Below the pieces are notes generated by a model, which was given only the letters and a program-made list of their open reading frames with translations, was not told where the DNA came from and did not search any database. A stretch of DNA of 8,071 nucleotides from an uncultured Eubacteriales bacterium (lineage in GTDB: Bacteria; Bacillota; Clostridia; Lachnospirales; CAG-274): assembly GCA_902495025.1 (NCBI GenBank), contig CABUWB010000079.1:1-8071 (forward strand), in the 5' to 3' direction. The translations under genes and the position numbers were made by a program. Positions 1 to 3,521 of the stretch are shown here, piece by piece (position 1 is the first letter of the stretch; the number at the start of each line of letters is the position of its first letter).

Positions 1-23
1 AAACAGAAATCGGTTTTAATTAA

Positions 24-96
24 CAAGGCTGGCAGGATTCGAACCTGCGGAATGACGGAATCAGAATCCGTTGCCTTACCACTTGGCGACAGCCCT
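24..96 (-). tRNA. tRNA-Gln (anticodon CTG), downstream operon copy
   Basis: Read on the minus strand this folds as a full tRNA of 73 nt. The acceptor is AGGGCTG paired with CAGCCTT, the T-loop is TTCGAAT, and the anticodon stem ACGGA/TCCGT encloses TTCTGAT, giving CTG at 34-36. The discriminator is G73, as in other bacterial Gln tRNAs. CCA is not encoded. It is the last gene of the downstream copy of the Leu-Gly-Gln operon. It is identical to the gene at 491-563, and the identity continues through the 3' flank to the window edge, where one arm of the same terminator is visible at 10-17. Confidence 0.95.
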
Positions 97-153
97 TTAA
101 TAAAAAATATATTTAGTTATTTCTTTAAAAGGGACGAGCCTTTAAAAGAAAGA

Positions 154-225
154 AGCGCGAGACGGGATTCGAACCCGCGACCCTCGCCTTGGCAAGGCGA
201 TGCTCTACCACTGAGCCACTCGCGC
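154..225 (-). tRNA. tRNA-Gly (anticodon GCC), downstream operon copy
   Basis: A 72-nt minus-strand tRNA with acceptor GCGCGAG/CTCGCGC, anticodon stem TCGCC/GGCGA and loop TTGCCAA, giving GCC. The discriminator is T73 and CCA is not encoded. It lies 3 nt after tRNA-Leu in the direction of transcription, so both must come from one precursor. It is identical to the copy at 917-988. Confidence 0.96.
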
Positions 226-228
226 ATA

Positions 229-313
229 TGCAGTCGACGGGACTTGAACCCGTACCCAGTTAACCCAGACTAGATCCTTAGTCTAGCGCGTATGCCAATT
301 CCGCCACGACTGC
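229..313 (-). tRNA. tRNA-Leu (anticodon AAG), downstream operon copy
   Basis: An 85-nt class II tRNA on the minus strand. The acceptor is GCAGTCG/CGACTGC with discriminator A73. The anticodon stem CTAGA/TCTAG encloses CTAAGGA, placing AAG at 34-36. The long variable arm can pair CTGG with CTGG using two G-U wobbles. Anticodon A34 in a Leu tRNA is uncommon in bacteria and would normally need deamination to inosine by TadA to read CUU, CUC and CUA; that modification is inferred. It is the first gene of its operon, and its leader begins near position 345. Confidence 0.95.
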
Positions 314-351
314 ACATTATTCAGCTTGCCGCCTCATCAGCGACAAGTGAT

Positions 352-380
352 ATTCTAGCAGACTTTTTACCAAATGTCAA
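352..380 (-). promoter_or_regulatory. Sigma-A promoter of the downstream tRNA operon copy
   Basis: On the minus strand, -35 TTGACA (375-380) is followed by a 17-base spacer and -10 TAGAAT (352-357), with an extended TGC just before the -10 box. The -35 box is perfect and the spacing optimal, as expected for a stable-RNA promoter. Transcription should start near 345, about 30 nt ahead of tRNA-Leu. Confidence 0.9.
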
Positions 381-384
381 CAGC

Positions 385-410
385 TTTTTTAAAATTTTTT
401 AAAATTTTTT
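385..410 (-). promoter_or_regulatory. Phased A-tracts, UP-element-like
   Basis: Three runs of six A on the minus strand (405-410, 395-400, 385-390) are separated by TTTT, so they repeat every 10 bases, close to one helical turn. They end 4 bases upstream of the -35 box. A-tracts in this place commonly act as UP elements or DNA bends at rRNA and tRNA promoters. The role here is inferred from position and phasing. Confidence 0.6.
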
Positions 411-452
411 CAATGTTTGTAAAGTATGGGTCATTTGTGATAAAAAATATGC

Positions 453-484
453 AAAAAACCGACCTCCAAACAGAAATCGGTTTT
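453..484 (-). terminator. Rho-independent terminator of the upstream tRNA operon
   Basis: On the minus strand AAAACCGA (477-484) pairs with TCGGTTTT (455-462) around a 14-nt loop and runs into six T. It follows tRNA-Gln(CTG) by 6 nt. The same stem arm and flank reappear at 1-17 after the other Gln(CTG), so the downstream copy very likely ends the same way just outside the window. Confidence 0.8.
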
Positions 485-490
485 AATTAA

Positions 491-563
491 CAAGGCTGGC
501 AGGATTCGAACCTGCGGAATGACGGAATCAGAATCCGTTGCCTTACCACTTGGCGACAGCCCT
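491..563 (-). tRNA. tRNA-Gln (anticodon CTG), upstream operon copy
   Basis: Identical in sequence to the tRNA at 24-96: acceptor AGGGCTG/CAGCCTT, anticodon loop TTCTGAT, discriminator G73, no encoded CCA. It is separated from the preceding tRNA-Gln(TTG) by 249 bases, most of which is a near-palindromic element. It has no evident promoter of its own, so it probably depends on transcription from the promoter at 1121-1149 passing through that element. Confidence 0.95.
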
Positions 564-630
564 TTAGTAAGTATATTATGCCTAAAAAACAAATTATTAA
601 GCATAAATACCTTATAATATGAAAGGCTTT

Positions 631-794
631 TAAGGAAACTCTGATTAATTCACTAAAACAGGTTTGAGATTAAACTTTTCAGACCGACGAAAGCTACCGC
701 AGTCGTAGCAAAAAAGCTACGTCAAGGGAGCTTGAGGAAGGTATGGAAAATTTAAGCCAAAACTGTAAAGGATTAATTAATCAGAGGTTCCTTA
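631..794. mobile_element. MITE-like near-palindromic element within the tRNA operon
   Basis: A 164-bp segment is bounded by 20-bp inverted ends (631-650 and 775-794) with one mismatch; the outer end reads TAAGGAA and the inner end TCTGATTAATT. Pairing continues imperfectly inward for about 30 more bases on each side (657-685 against 741-768). The outermost TA on each side could be a duplicated TA target, as with IS630/Tc1-type MITEs, but the palindromic ends make this ambiguous. No coding potential is seen inside. In the centre, GTAGC (705-709) can pair with GCTAC at 693-697 or at 716-720, giving alternative hairpins. It sits between tRNA-Gln(TTG) and tRNA-Gln(CTG), inside the presumed transcript. 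Confidence 0.65.
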
Positions 795-812
795 CCCTTT
801 ATTTTTAAAATA

Positions 813-885
813 CAGGGCTGGCAGGATTCGAACCTACGAAATGCAGGGATCAAAACCCTGTGCCTTACCACTTGGCGACAACCCC
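813..885 (-). tRNA. tRNA-Gln (anticodon TTG)
   Basis: A 73-nt minus-strand tRNA with acceptor GGGGTTG paired to CAGCCCT (including G-U pairs), T-stem GTAGG/CCTGC, and anticodon stem CAGGG/CCCTG enclosing TTTTGAT, giving TTG. The discriminator is G73 and CCA is not encoded. It is the only gene of the tRNA block present once. It lies 31 bases after tRNA-Gly in transcription order. The downstream operon copy has Gln(CTG) in this place instead. Confidence 0.95.
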
Positions 886-916
886 ACGACTATAAAAAGC
901 TCTATAAAAAGAAAGA

Positions 917-988
917 AGCGCGAGACGGGATTCGAACCCGCGACCCTCGCCTTGGCAAGGCGATGCTCTACCACTGAGCCACTCGCGC
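917..988 (-). tRNA. tRNA-Gly (anticodon GCC), upstream operon copy
   Basis: Identical to the tRNA at 154-225: acceptor GCGCGAG/CTCGCGC, anticodon loop TTGCCAA, T73, no encoded CCA. It lies 3 nt after the Leu gene in transcription order. Confidence 0.96.
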
Positions 989-991
989 ACA

Positions 992-1076
992 TGCAGTCGA
1001 CGGGACTTGAACCCGTACCCAGTTAACCCAGACTAGATCCTTAGTCTAGCGCGTATGCCAATTCCGCCACGACTGC
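992..1076 (-). tRNA. tRNA-Leu (anticodon AAG), upstream operon copy
   Basis: Identical to the class II tRNA at 229-313. Acceptor GCAGTCG/CGACTGC, anticodon stem CTAGA/TCTAG around CTAAGGA giving AAG, long variable arm, A73. It is the first gene after the promoter at 1121-1149. Two identical copies argue that this AAG tRNA is functional and in demand rather than a decaying gene. Confidence 0.95.
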
Positions 1077-1120
1077 ACATTATTAGGTTTGCCGCCTGCT
1101 TTTCATCAGCGACAAATGAT

Positions 1121-1149
1121 ATTTTAGCAGACTTGAATAGAAATGTCAA
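1121..1149 (-). promoter_or_regulatory. Sigma-A promoter of the upstream tRNA operon copy
   Basis: On the minus strand, -35 TTGACA (1144-1149), a 17-base spacer and -10 TAAAAT (1121-1126), again with TGC before the -10 box. The leader towards tRNA-Leu matches the one at 314-350 except for a short insertion near 1099-1104. Upstream lie two 7-base A-tracts (1162-1168 and 1154-1160), comparable to the phased tracts of the other copy. Confidence 0.9.
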
Positions 1150-1188
1150 CAGCTTTTTTTATTTTTTTCAAAAAAAATTGCAACTGCA

Positions 1189-1217
1189 AAATATTAGGTG
1201 CAAAAACATCATATACA
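1189..1217 (+). promoter_or_regulatory. Candidate sigma-E promoter of spoIIID
   Basis: AAATATT (1189-1195) fits the sigma-E -35 pattern described in Bacillus subtilis, and CATATACA (1210-1217) partly fits the -10 pattern CATACAnT, with a 14-base gap. It lies about 30 bases ahead of the spoIIID start codon. In B. subtilis spoIIID is transcribed by sigma-E in the mother cell, which fits. The -10 match is imperfect. Confidence 0.45.
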
Positions 1218-1247
1218 TAATTAAGCACAACATTAAGGAGGGCTTTT

Positions 1248-1493
1248 ATGAAAGCCTATATTGAACAGAGAGCAGTTGAGGTGGCGGAGTACATTATAAA
1301 AAGCAGAGCAACCGTACGTGAAACCGCCAGGCGCTTTGGCATAAGCAAAAGCACCGTCCATAAGGACGTTAAGGACAGGCTGAAAAAAATAAATCCGTCC
1401 CTTGCACGTGAGGCAGGCAAGGTACTGGAGGTAAATAAGGCGGAAAGACACATAAGAGGCGGTATGGCAACAAGGCAGAAATATTTGCACTAA
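1248..1493 (+). CDS. spoIIID: Sporulation transcriptional regulator SpoIIID
   Basis: An 81-residue DNA-binding protein recognised as SpoIIID, the mother-cell regulator that acts with sigma-E during endospore formation, activating some genes and repressing others. Visible are the N-terminal helix (KAYIEQRAVEVAEYI), the helix-turn-helix at about residues 22-41 with the family signature SKSTVHKD (33-40), the INPSLA segment (48-53), and the basic tail RHIRGG...ATRQKY (67-79) that in this family helps hold DNA. It is slightly shorter than the B. subtilis protein (93 residues) at the C-terminus. The start is supported by AAGGAGGG (1235-1242), 5 bases from ATG. It is transcribed away from the tRNA operon and stands alone. 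Presence of this gene implies a spore-forming lineage. Confidence 0.95.
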   Translation: MKAYIEQRAVEVAEYIIKSRATVRETARRFGISKSTVHKDVKDRLKKINPSLAREAGKVLEVNKAERHIRGGMATRQKYLH

Positions 1494-1498
1494 ATATT

Positions 1499-1567
1499 AG
1501 CGTGTCGAAAAATCGACACGCTTGCAAGAAATGCTTACATTTCTTGCAAATAGGGTACTGCGTACCC
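1499..1567. repeat. Three adjacent hairpins after spoIIID
   Basis: Three perfect inverted repeats lie in a row. The first is a 10-bp stem at 1499-1508/1513-1522 with an AAAA loop. The second is a 12-bp stem within 1522-1549 with a CTTA loop. The third is a 6-bp stem GGGTAC/GTACCC (1553-1558/1562-1567) with a 3-base loop. The first could help end the spoIIID transcript, but no T-run follows, so a classical terminator is unlikely. The compact arrangement suggests a structured RNA or a palindromic repeat unit. Confidence 0.6.
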
Positions 1568-1819
1568 ACCAAGGAAGTAACAACCCGCGCCTCACTACGT
1601 TCGACACTCTTGTTATCCCTCGGGCGGGCAAAGCTCGCCCTGCGGATTAAAGTCTGCGACGCTTTGAGTTACTTGAATACCTAGGTTAGTATATACAACA
1701 GACTTTAATCAAAATCGCAAAATTTATTATCAATTTTAATTTTTTGACAGTCTGGTATTTACATTAAATATTTATACACATTTATCCAATATTTTTTTGG
1801 CATACTTATAATTTTACTC
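1568..1819. other. Gene-free spacer with further inverted repeats
   Basis: No convincing gene lies between spoIIID and the ferredoxin gene. From 1575 to 1710 there are further paired segments: AAGTAAC (1575-1581) with GTTACTT (1668-1674), an 8-bp hairpin GGGCGGGC/GCTCGCCC (1622-1640) with an AAA loop, and a perfect 12-bp pair GATTAAAGTCTG (1645-1656) with CAGACTTTAATC (1699-1710). This part is GC-richer than the AT-rich stretch from 1711 onwards, which is what an inserted repeat unit would look like. A TTGACA at 1744-1749 has only a weak -10 partner. Confidence 0.5.
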
Positions 1820-1848
1820 TTGATAAATATTCAATTTTATTATACAAT
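1820..1848 (+). promoter_or_regulatory. Sigma-A promoter of the ferredoxin gene
   Basis: TTGATA (1820-1825), a 17-base spacer and TACAAT (1843-1848). The predicted start near 1855 leaves a leader of about 37 nt with GGAGGT (1878-1883), 8 bases before the ATG at 1892. Confidence 0.75.
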
Positions 1849-1891
1849 AGAGATAGGTCAAAAGCCTAAAAAATTTTGGAGGTGCTTTATT

Positions 1892-2062
1892 ATGGCATAT
1901 AAGATTTCTGACGATTGTATTTCTTGTGGCGCTTGTGCTTCTGAGTGTCCAGTTAGCTGTATTTCAGAGGGTGACGGCAAGTACGTTATCGACGCTGACA
2001 GCTGCATCGACTGCGGTACATGTGCAGGTACATGTCCTGTAGGTGCTCCACAGGCTAACTAA
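1892..2062 (+). CDS. 2[4Fe-4S] ferredoxin, clostridial type
   Basis: A 56-residue bacterial ferredoxin, a small cytoplasmic low-potential electron carrier used in anaerobes by partners such as pyruvate:ferredoxin oxidoreductase and hydrogenase. Two cluster motifs are complete: C9-x2-C12-x2-C15-x3-C19-P and C38-x2-C41-x2-C44-x3-C48-P, with the internal two-fold repeat typical of the family. Length matches the usual 55-56 residues. An additional cysteine at position 23, just after the first motif, lies where many homologues have Ala. The frame is open upstream to 1820, but GGAGGT at 1878-1883 and family length fix the start at 1892. It is a single-gene unit with its own promoter and a strong terminator, and its codons suggest high expression. 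Confidence 0.96.
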   Translation: MAYKISDDCISCGACASECPVSCISEGDGKYVIDADSCIDCGTCAGTCPVGAPQAN

Positions 2063-2083
2063 TTCAATATTTTATTGAAGCTT

Positions 2084-2111
2084 AAAAGACCCGTCTATAG
2101 CGGGTCTTTTT
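2084..2111 (+). terminator. Rho-independent terminator after ferredoxin, possibly bidirectional
   Basis: AAAAGACCCG (2084-2093) pairs with CGGGTCTTTT (2101-2110) around a 7-nt loop and ends in five T. Read on the minus strand it also ends in TTTT, so it may stop the convergent esterase transcript, whose stop codon lies 62 bases away. Confidence 0.93.
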
Positions 2112-2173
2112 GCGTGTTAAATAATTATTAATTCACAAAATTCAATTGTATATATTTTTTAAATACAAACAGC

Positions 2174-3460
2174 TTACTCCACCTTTTCTAGCTCATCAAG
2201 GCTCATTTCACCCTCTGATGCAACATTATCGGCAGCAGTCTTTGTTTCATAAGCCTTTGCAAGCACACTTGCGGCACTGTATCCGCTTACGGCAACATCT
2301 GCTGCAAGCTCATTATCATTATTTACAATACCCTCTGCGCTAAGTGCATTTAAGGCAGGAGCAGCATAAGCTCTTGCATTATCATACTCCGTCTTACTGC
2401 CATCAACCTCAATTGCATTTACATACTCCAGCGCCCTTGCGGTAATAACCGCCATATCCTGCATTGTAATATCAGTATCAGGCATAAAGGCACCCTTTTC
2501 GTTGCCCTTCACAATACCAACAGCCTTTGCAGCGGCAATAGCAGCATAATTTACATCATCAGCCTTGACATCGGCAAAGTTATCACCCTGCTCTGACTCA
2601 ATGCCTAAAAGCCTTACAAGCTCCGCCGTATACTCACCTCTTGTAACCGTATCAAAGTTATTCTGTATTCTGTCAAGACCCGAAACATATCTGCCAAGCC
2701 CATCAGGGTCCTCATTAAGCAGCTCCTCCGCAGCCATAGCTGCAACCTGCTGCGCCCCGTAATGATTTAAGTGGGTATTGTCAAAGCCGTTTTCACCCTT
2801 TGTACCGTCCTTGAAAATTGCGTGGTATGCCTTTGTACCCTCTTCACCTCTTACATTATAAACCGCTGCGGTTTCCTCGGTTAAGTCAAGGCAGGTTATG
2901 CCAAGCTCCTGTGCAAGCTCCCTTACTGCATCATCATAAAGACCATGGCTGTCGGTAATTTTGCCGTCCTCACCAAACTTACGCCTTGAAATAGGTGTAA
3001 GCAGAATTGGCTTTGCGCCCTTCTCCTGTGCAGGCTTGATATAGTTTACGTAAAGCGAGTTTTTAAAGCTGCCTTCGGTCTCCTTATCACCCTCAGGATT
3101 TGTATATCTAAGCTCAATATCCTCGGGCTTGGTATTTTTGGCGTCATTATGACCAAACTGGATAAGCAGATAATCTCCCTCCTTGATATTGTCAAAAATC
3201 TGATTATATTCTTCCTCTGTAACAAGGCTTTTGGAGCTTCTGCCCGATTTTGCATAGTCCTTTACCTCAACGCCGTACAAAAATTCATCAAGGTACATAC
3301 CCCAGCCTGCTCTTGGCAGTGCATAGCTCTCGTCCTCACCGTACTCGCATGCCGTAGAGTCGCCTGCAATATAAACGGTAACGCCGTCATCGGCATAAGC
3401 CATATTGGGCACAAGCATAGCAGTTGTCAAAGCAGCAGCCAACATTCTCTTAAATTTCAT
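2174..3460 (-). CDS. Secreted SGNH/GDSL esterase (CE12-like) with SLH-type C-terminus
   Basis: A 428-residue exported protein. Residues 1-23 form a signal peptide (MKFKR, hydrophobic core, AYA cleavage site). Residues 27-250 are an SGNH hydrolase: GDST with nucleophile Ser35, SGRSSKS (Gly73), FGHND (Asn105) and DNTHLN (Asp227, His230). The AGDST, GRSS and FGHND wording resembles family CE12, which includes rhamnogalacturonan and pectin acetylesterases, so deacetylation of plant polysaccharide is likely but not proven. Residues 269-350 resemble S-layer homology repeats (VTRGEY, FADV, GIVKG, FMPDTDIT), with a degenerate repeat after that, suggesting attachment to the cell wall. GGAGG at 3467-3471, 6 bases from ATG 3460, decides this start over an in-frame ATG at 3514. 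It lies 61 bases after the hydratase gene, separated by a hairpin. Confidence 0.85.
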   Translation of the reverse strand: MKFKRMLAAALTTAMLVPNMAYADDGVTVYIAGDSTACEYGEDESYALPRAGWGMYLDEFLYGVEVKDYAKSGRSSKSLVTEEEYNQIFDNIKEGDYLLIQFGHNDAKNTKPEDIELRYTNPEGDKETEGSFKNSLYVNYIKPAQEKGAKPILLTPISRRKFGEDGKITDSHGLYDDAVRELAQELGITCLDLTEETAAVYNVRGEEGTKAYHAIFKDGTKGENGFDNTHLNHYGAQQVAAMAAEELLNEDPDGLGRYVSGLDRIQNNFDTVTRGEYTAELVRLLGIESEQGDNFADVKADDVNYAAIAAAKAVGIVKGNEKGAFMPDTDITMQDMAVITARALEYVNAIEVDGSKTEYDNARAYAAPALNALSAEGIVNNDNELAADVAVSGYSAASVLAKAYETKTAADNVASEGEMSLDELEKVE

Positions 3461-3466
3461 AAAATA

Positions 3467-3471
3467 CCTCC
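3467..3471 (-). promoter_or_regulatory. Ribosome binding site deciding the esterase start
   Basis: GGAGG on the minus strand, 6 bases before the ATG at 3460. The next upstream ATG (3514) would add 18 residues, destroy the signal peptide, and begin inside the intergenic hairpin region. Confidence 0.85.
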
Positions 3472-3482
3472 ATATTGCTTTT

Positions 3483-3510
3483 ATAAAAGGGGTACAGCTA
3501 ACTGCACCCC
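3483..3510 (-). terminator. Hairpin with short T-run between hydratase and esterase
   Basis: On the minus strand a 9-bp stem (GGGGTGCAG with CTGTACCCC, one G-U pair) encloses TTAG and is followed by TTTTATAA. The T-run is short, so it may be a leaky terminator or attenuator that lowers expression of the downstream esterase gene. It could also protect the 3' end of the hydratase mRNA. Confidence 0.6.
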
Positions 3511-3521
3511 TCAATAATTAA

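Larger units (their letters stand above)
1..566. repeat. Direct repeat carrying tRNA-Gln(CTG) and its terminator
   Basis: Positions 1-99 are the same as 468-566, and the left copy is cut by the window edge. The repeat covers tRNA-Gln(CTG) and at least half of its terminator. Together with the second repeat (about 151-390 against 914-1157, carrying Gly, Leu and promoter) this shows segmental duplication of the whole tRNA operon. Confidence 0.9.

Noticed and set aside
97..153. Inverted repeat CTTTAAAAGG/CCTTTAAAAG between tRNA-Gly and tRNA-Gln as a terminator
   Set aside because: One mismatch, no T-run directly after it on the minus strand, and a tRNA gene follows closely; at most a weak processing hairpin.
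1..1165. CRISPR array, because of repeated units in the first kilobase
   Set aside because: The repeats are whole tRNA genes and their flanks; there are no short regular repeats with unique spacers and no cas genes.
1502..1684. A 60-codon reading frame starting with GTG inside the hairpin block
   Set aside because: It has no ribosome site, starts inside a perfect hairpin, and its sequence follows the inverted repeats. It looks like chance translation of a repeat.
1744..1773. TTGACA at 1744-1749 as the main ferredoxin promoter
   Set aside because: At 17-18 base spacing only AATATT or ATATTT is found; the pair at 1820-1848 is better in both boxes and in position.
1820..1891. N-terminal extension of the ferredoxin
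   Set aside because: It contains the -35 and -10 boxes and the ribosome site, and clostridial ferredoxins begin at MAYKI-like sequence.
3461..3514. N-terminal extension of the esterase from ATG 3514
   Set aside because: The GGAGG at 3467-3471 and an intact signal peptide support ATG 3460; the extension overlaps the hairpin and would bury the signal peptide.
3149..3517. A 122-codon plus-strand frame antisense to the esterase gene
   Set aside because: No ribosome site, no recognisable family, and it lies fully opposite a well-supported gene with a clear signal peptide and catalytic motifs.
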